In this document: positions 1 to 10,400 of the stretch, piece after piece | Position numbering within the stretch: position 1 is the first letter of the stretch | Layout of the letters: every line of letters begins with the position of its first letter | DNA from: Megamerina dolium | Lineage: Eukaryota; Arthropoda; Insecta; Diptera; Megamerinidae | Length of the DNA stretch: 64,000 bases | Direction of reading: 5' to 3' | Assembly (NCBI GenBank): GCA_963854835.1 | Contig: OY978528.1 | Coordinates: forward strand, 56,254,761-56,318,760 | Made by a program: the position numbers and the translations under genes | Notes under the pieces: model-generated | Databases searched by the model: none | Told to the model about the DNA's origin: nothing | What the model saw: the letters and a program-made list of their open reading frames with translations, nothing else

Positions 1-393
1 ATCATCGCTATTCTCATCGAGTATTTTTTGTATAACTTCATCTTGATCTTCTGTACGGACATTGTTCAATAGCAATTCCTTTAAGCATTTCACATTCTGT
101 TTCATTACTTCAATTTTAGCTTCATATTGTTTATTCTGAGTGCGTAACAATTCGACGTGCCGTTTGCGCTCAGTAGCTGTTTCTTTAGATTTAGCGCGTG
201 TCTTCTTAACAGCCTAGCAAATTAAATGAAATGTAACAGTTTAACTTGTAACATATATGTAATTTTACTTATAATTACTAACATCATTATTTCTTTGTCT
301 TTTCAAACGGTACGCAAAATCATCTTTATCGGGATCATCTGAATTTGTGCTGGCTATTGATGGTGGCCCACCAGTTCTCTTCTTGGCAGGCAT
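1..393 (-). CDS. Irbp18: C/EBP-gamma-like bZIP transcription factor (Irbp18), 3' part outside window
   Basis: Two exons are visible on the minus strand: 393-283 (37 codons, starting MPAKKR) and 213-1 (71 codons), joined by a 69-bp intron with donor GTTAGT and acceptor TAG. The frame is still open at base 1, so the C terminus is missing. The join makes a C/EBP basic region (residues about 29-48, with RNN-D-AVKKTRAKSK) followed by a leucine-zipper-like heptad region to about residue 90. The short N terminus without an activation domain and the motif DD-AYRLKRQRNN resemble vertebrate C/EBP-gamma and fly Irbp18, a small bZIP that dimerises with ATF4-type partners in stress transcription and binds P-element inverted repeats. 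The family is certain; the orthologue call rests on the short N terminus. It lies head-to-head with the Nae1 gene about 1.4 kb away. Confidence 0.85.
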
Positions 394-1786
394 ATTGTCA
401 TTAATAATTTTATTATGTGTATGAGAGTCCTAGTGAGGCTGCTGTGTTATCTAAAACTTACGAACCCCGAATGTATTTTCAACAAAATTAATTTAATGAA
501 ACTAACGAAAAACACTATAGGAGCAAAATGTGATAATAATATAATGGAAAAATTGGCACGTGAATACGTACGCAATTGTGAAATACAATAACGAATGTCA
601 AGACGAAAACAAATTATTCGAAAAACAAAACTGTGACGGATGTAATTTATTTGATCACCTTATTTACTCATTCGTCTAAATTTGTATATTTTCCATATTA
701 ATGAATGTGTTGCCACCATACTGTTTCACAAAATTGGGGTTTTAACTAATATGTATAATTATGCATACATTTTTAATTTAGAAATGCAAGTGTTTACATT
801 TGTATATACTCGTATTTATTTCACCATTGCTTAATTAATTACACCCATAAAAGACAATAAGAACCTTTAATGTTCTCAACTATGTATTATTAAATTAAAA
901 TACTTTTTATTGCTATTTTAGCACATACTTCGATTTGGTTGATTGTGATAACTATGTATGACATTGCTCAATTTTATAATTTTCATCAAATTGAATTAAA
1001 ATATTATTTGCAATTTCCTTTTTTAAACCAATTTATTCACTTTCTAAATCAGTTGAAATCAAACGAAAAAAAAAAAATGTTTATTTATAATAAGACTGAT
1101 TTGTTATAGACACCTAACAGCGATGATTATAGGATTTAATAAAAATATTTATAAATTTAACTTTATGTAAGTATATTAAAAAACAATTAATATAATAAAT
1201 TTAAAAATATGAAATGAAGGTAGACGTGTTTTGTTTTGGGTATACGGCTGGATTGAATTTTAACATTAGGACCATTTCTACAGATGAGTTCACTTTTGTG
1301 ATATTGTTATTGATTTTGAATCGGAGGATAATTATTACAAAAAAGTAGCATATAAATAAATCGATTTGTTAAATTGTTTATTGTTGTTTTCAAATCAAAG
1401 TAAAATTACTTCAAATTTTCTTTGTTTTTGTCGAAAGAAGTAATAGCAATGCTTGTTGTATCTAACTCATTTCGTAGTAGATTAGCTTGGTAACGACGTT
1501 GCTTTGAGACGGTTCCCATACTTTCACTGTAATTCAAATTTACACATGGTATGTCGTTTTCCTTTATTTGTCTGGAGAAATTTAATTTTGTGAATATATA
1601 TAGTAATTTTTTTAGATTTGAACTGTTATGTGCAATGTGCTGAAGAAATAAAAAGTATATGGCAACACCATCTATATGCTAGAAGTAATCGGTATCCACT
1701 TGGTACATAGCACTAACTAGATTCACCGGTGGATATAAAAGTATTGAGAATTGTCGTATTAGCTTTGTTGGATTAACGTGAGCCAA
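394..1786. other. Divergent intergenic region, Irbp18 / Nae1
   Basis: AT-rich spacer between two divergently transcribed genes, which must hold both promoters and 5' UTRs. It has no convincing ORF, repeat or RNA gene. Poly-A/T runs and short TA-rich stretches dominate. Confidence 0.6.
1734..1740 (+). promoter_or_regulatory. Possible TATA box of Nae1
   Basis: TATAAAA lies 53 bp upstream of the Nae1 start codon and is followed by TTAGCTTTG-type sequence. The spacing would leave a very short 5' leader. Housekeeping fly promoters often lack TATA, so this is only a candidate. Confidence 0.25.
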
Positions 1787-3818
1787 ATGTCTTCGCCATC
1801 ATCGAAATCACCCGAACAAACAGATAAAAGCAAAAAATATGATCGCCAAATCCGGTAAGACAAAAGTTTCGTAAAAAAACCCTATTGGATTAAATTCAAT
1901 AATCTTTCTTAGATTGTGGGGCGAAAACGGGCAGTCCTTATTGGAGAACTCTGCAATATGTGTTGTAAACGCCACGGCCGTCGGTTGTGAGGTATTAAAG
2001 AGTTTAGTACTGCCAGGAATTAGTCAGTTTACAATTACAGATGGTAGCGTTGTCACTGAAGATGACTTAGGAATAAAGTAAGTGGATCGTCGGTTTTGAA
2101 TGTGTGTGTGTGAATACATATAAATGAATATGCATTTGCAATTATTTTTACTTTAGCTTTTTTGTTGATGCTGCATATGTTGGCCACTCAAAAGCAGAGA
2201 TTTGTACACAATTACTTGAAGAATTGAACTCTGATGTTACTGGAGATTTTTTAGATGAGAGTATTGAATATGTGCTTTGCAATCGTCCATCGTTTTTTAG
2301 AATATTTGATCTTGTTATTGCTTCGAATCTCAGTGAGCAAACATTATTGCAATTGTCTAATTGCCTATGGGAAGAAAACATTCCATTTATATATTGTCGT
2401 TCATTGGGCTTTGTGGGCACTGTGCGTTTACAAATTAAGGAACATTGCATTATCGAAACGCACCCTGATAATAGACAATTTGATTTACGGTTGGATAATC
2501 CATTCCCAGCTTTAACAAAACATTTTGAGGTTGCTATAAGAGATATTACTATTGTGTGTACGATTTACTAGAGAATTCTATTTACTACAGAGCATCACAA
2601 CCACGAATAAAGTACCATGGTTAGTCATTTTGAACAAGTATCTTCAGTTATGGAAATCACAAAATAATGATCGCATACCAGGAACATACCGAGAGAAATC
2701 GCAATTACGTGATATGATACGTGAAGGTTAATGAAATACTTACATAGAATAGCTATGATATATTCAAAATGTATTTATTTTTTATATATGGCCATAGGTA
2801 TGACAGCTGACGAAGATAATTATGAGGAGGCTATTAAAGCGGTTAACACCGTATTTGGAGGTGGTACAATCACATCGAATTTGAAAACAGTTTTTGATGA
2901 TGATGCCTGCAGTAATTTAAGTAAAATGGTAAATGGTTATATCTGTAGTAAACGTTATCCATTTACTTAAATCCTTTGGCAACAATATTACAGAGCAATC
3001 CATTTTGGATTATGGCCAAAGCACTAAAAGAGTTTGTGCTGAATGATAACAATGGATTTTTGCCATTACCCGGTGTCTTGCCTGATATGACTGCCGATAC
3101 TGAATCGTATATAAATTTACAAAACGTCTATAGACAGCAAGCGCTACTTGACGCCGATGCAGTGTATCGTAAATGTCAGAAATATCTTAAGGAATTTTGC
3201 CTACCAGAAGATACGATAACAGAGAAAATGGTGCGTTTGTTTTGTCGTGAAGCTGCGGGTTTAACGGTGGTTCGTGGCACGAAAATTGCCGACGAATACG
3301 AGAAGACATCGCAAATGCTTTCAATTGGTATGTTGTGTGAATATTAGATCCTACTGTACATATGTAACGAACGCATATCTAAATGTTTGTATGCAGTTGA
3401 TGAATTAGAGCTGCAAGGTTCTCTCACCGAGCTCTATTTAGTTATGCGTGCCTATGAACGATTTTTAACCGAATGCGGTCATATTCCTGGTGAATGTTAT
3501 GTCGAGAACGATATATCCCGTCTAAAAACAATTGCTAGCAAAGTACTTTCTGATATAGGTATACATTCTGCTGCCATTAGTGATGATATCATACATGAGA
3601 TTTGTCGATACGGTGGTGCTGAAGTTCATACAATATCCGCATTGATTGGTAATTACTTTGAGATACAATATGAAGATATGATAACTTCCAATTTATTTGG
3701 AACAGGTGGCTGTGTGGCACAGGAGGCCATTAAAATTATCACAAAACAATATAAGCCAATCGACAACACATTTATATACAATGGGATAACATCGAAAACA
3801 GTAACGTGGAGATTGTAA
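1787..3818 (+). CDS. APP-BP1: NEDD8-activating enzyme E1 regulatory subunit (APP-BP1 / Nae1)
   Basis: Seven exons (1787-1854, 1913-2077, 2157-2529, 2591-2726, 2798-2928, 2994-3327, 3397-3818) join in frame to 542 aa, close to the family's usual length of about 530-540. The protein opens with [14 protein letters not shown], the signature of the E1 ThiF/adenylation fold, and continues through [12 protein letters not shown] and [14 protein letters not shown]. Later landmarks match human NAE1: [44 protein letters not shown] and the C-terminal [11 protein letters not shown]...NTFIYNG. Like all APP-BP1 proteins it carries no catalytic Cys of its own. With UBA3 it forms the heterodimeric E1 that activates NEDD8 for cullin neddylation. 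All introns are 52-79 bp with GT..AG ends. QIL1 follows on the same strand. Confidence 0.95.
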
Positions 3819-3933
3819 TTGGTGGAAGCTAGCATTAATTATTTTATCAACCGATATGTGTCGGCGGATTGTTTTCGCATAAGACAGGGAATCCCACAAG
3901 CGAGTACGAATTTGAGTGTTGCTTATTAGATTT

Positions 3934-3939
3934 AATAAA
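3934..3939 (+). terminator. Poly(A) signal for Nae1
   Basis: AATAAA 115 bp downstream of the Nae1 stop codon and the first such hexamer after it. Confidence 0.5.
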
Positions 3940-4194
3940 TTGCCTTCGTGTGGCATCCCTACATAATATCAGCTGTTTTACTTTCTATAGCATGCGCTCT
4001 GACAGCTGTAGTCAGAGTTGGCTTTCTGAAATTGGTGCGAGTTGTGTGTCAATGTGATATATACTAGTGGGATTCATCACACATTAGTGATTTTTCGGAA
4101 CGAAAAAATATTCAGTAGACCGCATTAAACGAAATTTTTAACACATTTATAATTCATTTTATTTGCAATAATTAAATTCTAACATATAACAGTA

Positions 4195-4641
4195 ATGGGA
4201 GTTGTTGGGTGAGTTCTGGCAATTGATTCAATATTTACGTAACAATATTAATCTGTGGAATTTGTTTTCGTTTCCTATTGCAATAGTTTGCTTGTTCGTG
4301 CTGGCGTTGTTGTGGGTGCTGTGTACTATTCGCGTAAATTAGGAGTTTGGGGAACACCAGAGGAAACAGATAAACTCTACAACGAGCTTAAGGACGAAAT
4401 ACGACCACATGCAAAAGCTTTACAAAAGAAACTCCCATTTGACGTACCAGCATTACCAAAATCTGGAGAAGTACGTTTCCTAGTGAAACATTATTACAAT
4501 GAAGGCGTTAAGGGGACTTTTCATTTTATTTACATGCTGCCCTGCTATACCGGTCAGTTAGCCAAAAAGGCGAAAGAAGCATTTGACGAATTCTCAAAAG
4601 CTCCTCCAGCGGAGGCAACAAACATAGCGAATAAGAAATAG
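4195..4641 (+). CDS. QIL1: MICOS complex subunit MIC13 (QIL1)
   Basis: A tiny first exon (4195-4208, MGVVG split codon) and a second exon (4287-4641) give a 122-aa protein, the usual size of MIC13/QIL1. An N-terminal membrane segment (about residues 5-20, with RAGVVVGAVYYSRK) is followed by the family motif KLGVWGTPEETDKLY. The rest is a soluble, Lys-rich tail facing the intermembrane space. QIL1 joins the MIC10 subcomplex at the inner mitochondrial membrane and is needed for crista junctions. The start exon was missed by simple ORF calling because only 14 coding bases precede the intron; its phase and donor GTGAGT fit. It is convergent with the Psq-domain gene downstream. Confidence 0.9.
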
Positions 4642-4835
4642 ATGAAATGCTGACTGAGGTGCATTATAATATAATACAATATGTACCTATGAAAATTTCG
4701 AAACGATGCAATAACATTTATAAAATGTATGCATGTATGTACGTCATACCGCATTAAAATCCATACTCTTGTTCAATGTTGTTTATATTTATGTGCAATT
4801 ATTTGGCTCTAATAGTGGTTTTTATTTATATTAGA

Positions 4836-4841
4836 AATAAA
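4836..4841 (+). terminator. Poly(A) signal for QIL1
   Basis: AATAAA about 195 bp after the QIL1 stop. It lies within 20 bp of the opposite-strand signal of the convergent gene, so the two 3' ends probably abut or overlap. Confidence 0.5.
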
Positions 4842-4852
4842 TTTCAGTTTAG

Positions 4853-4858
4853 TTTATT
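4853..4858 (-). terminator. Poly(A) signal for the Psq/CENP-B-domain gene
   Basis: AATAAA on the minus strand, about 80 bp past the stop of the Psq-domain gene. Confidence 0.45.
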
Positions 4859-4938
4859 AATAATTTTATCTGAAACTACATAGAGCATATTGTGTTGATA
4901 TTTCCATTCCTTCATCGATTATCCCACTACGAGGGCTA

Positions 4939-6388
4939 TTATTTTGGTCTTTTGTTGCTAGCAATAATGCGTCGTAGTAATCGATTAGTTTCATTCATTT
5001 CCATAAGCATTGATTGTAGTAAGTAATTCATATCAGTGTGCATTCTTTCAACGGACCCCTTCAATTCTACCAACGGCTCTGTTGCGTTTATATTATTTAA
5101 TGAATTCATTGCAGAAAAGTGCAACTGTTGCTCCTATATAAAAAATGGTAAGTTTTAATACTCAAATGTTCTCGTTTGTATCTATTTAGAGTAATCCAAG
5201 TTTAAAAAGTTTCCAAAACAAAAAAAAATACAGGTTTTTTTTCAACTAAAATGATATGCGAGTATTGATGAAACCTACTTTTTGGATTTTCTCCATTTTT
5301 ATTTTGTTCCCTCCGTTTAAAATGTTACGTTTTAATTTTTGAGGCTTAGCTTTGATTCTTAAAGCGGCATCAAAATCATTTGCCGTGATTGATACTCGTG
5401 GCTTTCGTGCATTACGCCTTTTCACACTTTCTGCTATTGATCTGGCCTGTTGACTTTCCATTTCGGATTCCATTGCGGATTCATATATGATTTCAGGTAT
5501 AAGGGGATTAAAAGGATTATGGAAAGATTCTTCCATTTCAATAGTCGATGAAAATTGAGCCTCATCCATATCATCATCAATGGGTTCATTTTTTATGACA
5601 GTCGAAGAAAGTGTATCCTATAAGACGATTAGTATTACATTGAAGAACCTCATAATATCGTACATAAAACAATCGTATACAACCTCACGTGATATATTGT
5701 TTTGTATTGCAATATGATCTGCTGACTTTAAAGAATCTCTATTTGTACGTAAGTGTTGATTACCAATGACCAATGCATCATCTTTTTCCAAATGGTCTGC
5801 TTTGCGTTGTTTACGCATTTTCACCACTGGCGCAACATACTCAATAACTTCGGGATTACGATCGACATAACCGTTAAACCAATCAGCACTTGCCTGTTGC
5901 TTTGCATCCCATGCAACAGGGTAACGTAAGTTATGCATATGCACAAAATTATGTGTAAAATTACGTGCCATTTCCTCACTGAGCAGCGGAAGTCTACAGC
6001 GTGAATTTTTGTTATTCGGTGGTGACGATGCTTGTAGATGATGTTGTTGCGATTGCATTTCGTAGCATTGCTTCAGGTATTGTGTCAAATCTGCCTCCTG
6101 TTGAGCGGAGAGTAATTGCTTTGAGGTGAATTTCGATTGAAAAAGTTTTTGTTTAACTCCATCAGAGTCGATTGTATCAACTGCTTTGCGGCGTTTCTTC
6201 TCGTAGAGGACACGATACAAAAGAGTTGTGCGACTAACCCCCCATTTACGAGCTGCACAGGTCGGTGTCTCTCCACGATTCAATACACAATTTAAAGCTT
6301 GCCTTATGAATTCTTCTTTGGAGCTTGTGCCCTCCATTAACGACGATGGCTCCAGCTCTGATGCTGCTTTTAATTCATCCGTAAGCAT
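4939..6388 (-). CDS. Psq-type plus CENP-B-type HTH DNA-binding protein, apparently transposase-derived
   Basis: Three exons (6388-5684, 5617-5279, 5133-4939), all joined in phase 0, give 412 aa. The first ATG after an in-frame stop was chosen. Residues 24-68 form a Psq-type helix-turn-helix (EEFIRQALNCVLNRGE, then CAARKWGVSRTTLLYRV) ending in a basic patch KKRRK. Residues about 95-185 resemble the second HTH of pogo/Tigger and CENP-B proteins (LSEEMARNFTHNF ... DWFNGYVDRNPEVI). Another basic cluster (KMRKQRK, near 190) may be a nuclear signal. The acidic middle is followed by KRRNARKPR and a C-terminal amphipathic segment (ELKGSVERMHTDMNYLL) that could dimerise. No DDE catalytic domain follows, so this looks like a host DNA-binding protein recruited from a pogo-like transposase. 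The exact fly orthologue is not recognised. Confidence 0.75.
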
Positions 6389-7440
6389 ATCGGGCGTAAA
6401 TTTATCAATAAAGAGTAGTAATAAGTATTTTGTAATCACAATTTCCTTTCAAATTAGTATATTTTGCCCAAATATCGTTTTTCCTCTCTTACAATTCTGC
6501 AGACATATGTTTATCGTTGTTTTATGCGAAACTTCAACACAAAATAGAATTAGTTCATAACAGCTTCCCATATGCATACATACATATGTCAGCAAAGCTG
6601 TGGGCGAGGTGCAGATGGGTTTTGGTACAATAGCAACAATAATAAATTGACATTAATTCAATTGCTGTTTAACTCAAATGGAAGATATTAATTTTTTTCT
6701 GAGTATGTTTAGTGACCAAATCGATTAGAAAATCTTGTTTAAACGAATGTACTAACCTTTTGGTTAAAAAAGCGACATATTTATGCAATAAAAATTAACC
6801 TTTTTTAAAGGACATCATACCATTTGCTTCTGCACTGCTCAATCAATACTTACCAGTCATGAATTAAATGAAAACTACTTGTTTTTTTTTATAAAATATC
6901 AATTTTTATTACTGGTTTACGTGTGTGTAACTTTATATTTTTGTTGTATTTTTTCAGATATAGTTATTTCCTTTTTAAATTTGCTCACAAAATTGATCTC
7001 ATTTACGATTTTGTTAAATTTATTATCTAAATTGTTGTGGTAATAATATTTTTAAAAAATTGGATTTTGTTATAATTAACTGATGATTTCTAAATTGAGA
7101 TGATAAATAATTTTTGAAATTATTTGGTCATGTTCATTACATTAAAAAAAAATATATATAAGAAATCATAATCTAATTACTCATTCTTGATGAACTGAAT
7201 ATTTTTTTTTTTAAATAATTATTATTTCATTAAAATCGAATGTAAGATGGGTTCCATTTCATCCGCTGCTTTATTTTCATCAATAGTTCGATTTGTGGAA
7301 TAGATCAACTAATGTTCAATATTATTCTGTATTTTGCTTTGCAGTATATTCTCCGTCGTTGTTCTCTTCTACACATAATCGCGTTATTGCTTTCCGTCTG
7401 TCTATCCTTTTTTTTGTAGTTTTATATTTATATGTCAATT
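6389..7440. other. Intergenic spacer, Psq-domain gene 5' side / Pa2g4 3' side
   Basis: AT-rich sequence with long T and A runs. It must contain the promoter of the Psq-domain gene. No gene, tandem array or structured repeat was seen. Confidence 0.55.
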
Positions 7441-7446
7441 TTTATT
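7441..7446 (-). terminator. Poly(A) signal for Pa2g4
   Basis: AATAAA on the minus strand 36 bp beyond the Pa2g4 stop codon. Confidence 0.55.
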
Positions 7447-7481
7447 AGTAGTCAATAAAATAGTTCACACCGACATATCCC

Positions 7482-10400
7482 CTAAGCCTTGGTCTCTACG
7501 GCCGGTGTAGACTCAACTTTTGTGTTTGTAGTTGTAGCAGCAGCCGCATCCTCTGGAGCATTTCCAGTAGGCGCCTTTTTCTTCGCACCACCTTTACCTT
7601 TCTTGCTAGGCTGTAGCGGTGTAGCAACGAGTTCCTAAAAAACAAATGGACGAAATGTTTAGAAAGGTCGTACTCATGGATATAGAGATAGAGTGTATGT
7701 AATTACCTTTAGCTCTGGCTGAGCTATGCTGTATTCACTAACAAAATTCTCTTCGGCAAATGGAATGCCAGTGACCAAATTAACACCATTGGGCATAAGT
7801 AGTACAGTATGTTTGAATTGAGCAACATATTCGCCTAAAATTATAGACAAAAACATTTTTTTAAAATACATATAGACACTTAAGTAGGTAATCGATGAAA
7901 ACAAATACAATAAATCTATTACATGTATGTGATCACAAAAATATAGTATTTATATCATGAAAGAGAATAAACGATGTTTGTGTTTTCAAAGATGAAGCTA
8001 CTATGTATATATATTCGCAGCCCCATCCACGAGTAAAACACAAGGTTTTTCTATGCAAGTGTTGAGATGAATTTAGAGTGAAAAATCTCATAAGTCAATC
8101 CGTTGCTTGCACAAAAATATAGAATTTGTATCACGAAAGAGAATAAACGATATAATGTTAGTGTTTTCAAAGATGAAGCTACTACATATTCGCAGCCCCA
8201 TCCACGAGTAAAACACAAGGTTTTTCTGTGCAAGTGTTGAGATGACTTTAGAGTAGAAATTCTCATAAGTCAATCCGTTGCTTGCACAAAAATATAGAAT
8301 ATGTATCCAAAGAGAATAAACGATATAGTGTTTGTGTTTTCAAATTGAATCTACTATATAGTCGCAGCCTCAACCACGGCTGACACCAAATACAAGCTTT
8401 TCCTGTGTTAAGAAGCATTTTTACATACTAGTGCAATTCCGTTGTTTTCTCTTTCAAAATTAATTTTGATCATATCTATAAAATGATTTCGATCGTATGT
8501 TTATTGCAATAAGAAATTTAACTTAAAGTGAAAAATAAACTCCATAAGCAAATTATATATTGCATTTTATTCTGGCAAGGTGTCTGGCCGTATATGATTA
8601 TTGTGCAACACAATACGGAATTAATCCTTGCCATGCCATCTGCGATGGTTGCATTCTCGTTCGTTAAATGGCAATGAAGACAAAGTGATTCTGATTTTCA
8701 CTAATATTCAGGTTGGCAAAATTCAATTTGATGCCGATTTTCAACAAAAATTTATTTTTAGCTATCATTAAATACTTACTCGGTTTTTCATATAGCACCT
8801 GGAAAGGTTCAATCATTCTGTGCGATATACACTCAATAACACCCATGCGTGCTTTTGTTTCCTCATCAAAATGTCTGATATTGAATGGCATATTACCGTA
8901 TTTTGTTTTAACCTGGAATGATTAAGCAAAATTTACATTATTCAGTTGTACTATAGATATATCAAGTTCATATTGCGAATATACATTTGGTACATACCTC
9001 AGCCAATAGAGCACGAGATGCCTTTAATTTTAACATATAATTTTCATCCGTCTTCTTATAAATTGATACTTTTGTGTCCTTCTCGCGTCCCTGTAGTTAA
9101 AGATTGAGGTTTTATATTTAAATACAATTATAGAATTTTTAATTATTGCCAATTATTAATTATTACATTGTAAGTATATCCTCAGATCTCATAATCTTAC
9201 AATCTTTGGGAATCAATCGTGTTACATCAACTCGAAAATGTGCCAACTTGTGCATAGGCACAACGGAAAGTAACTCTCAATGATCTACTTACATTTCCAT
9301 GTTGATCGGCACAATATCAAACCCTCAAGCGCTTGTTTTTAATCATTGGATATTTTACGTATAAATAATAATAATATTTATGGAATATTTTGATCATACT
9401 TACAATTCCTTCGCCACTGCTTACAATCACATCTATGGCATATACTTCATGGGTGTCAAAAGTGCACTTTTCATGTTCTTTGCGTTGCGCTTCGCTTGGA
9501 TTTTGTATGATCGTTTTTTCACCATCGATTTTAAATTGTTTCAACTCATGGCTTAGCATGCCTTCAATAGGTTTGCATTTAAATGATTCGCTTATTTGTT
9601 GAACAGCTTCGGTGATGGTATAATTCTAATAAAAAGACAGAATAAATATTATTTTACACAAAACAAAATTTTGGTAAATCTGCAAGTTTATATCGTCCCT
9701 CTTATGCCAGAAGCATGATGTGGAAATTTTCCAATTTTGATATAATGGGTTGACTTGATTAACATTTGGATGTTCTATGTTAGACCAAAACCCAGAATAC
9801 CATGCGTACAATGAAATCAAAATATTTTCAATTGCCAATTACATGAAACCTTTTAATTTTACGAGAGCAATAAACTTTTAAACTTGGTTTCCCAACATTT
9901 TCATTTTTACACTTTCATGTTTCTGGCATAAAGGGAACGCAGAAACTTTAATAAATATGTTTTGTAATTGTAATAACAAATAGTTTATGAAATAAAATTT
10001 TTGTCACTTAAGATTACAAATGGGTTTTTATGTATGCAAGTGTTGAGAAGTACTCTGAGTAGTTATCTCACTGAGACAATCCGTTGCTTGCAAAGCGTTC
10101 ATAAATAAGCCAGTAAGGACTAATTTACTCACATTATTGCCAGCTTTAAGTAATCGCATTGCAGCTTGTACAGCCCAATAGGCAGCTAGGATAACATCAG
10201 CTTGACGGCCCTTAACTTTGTTATCAGCAGAAGCGCCAACAACAATCGTATGTGCAGCAACAGCGATAAAACCGTCAATATGTGCACCCAAATCACTTAA
10301 AGTAATCAATAAATTCTATGAAATACAGCAAGAAAAAGTAATGATTAAATTGACACTTACATTTTGACAACATCACCTTTTTTCAAAATACAATCCGCAT

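Noticed and set aside
6389..6439. N-terminal extension of the Psq-domain protein to 6439
   Set aside because: That frame starts with GTG after an in-frame TGA; the first ATG at 6388 gives a conventional start.
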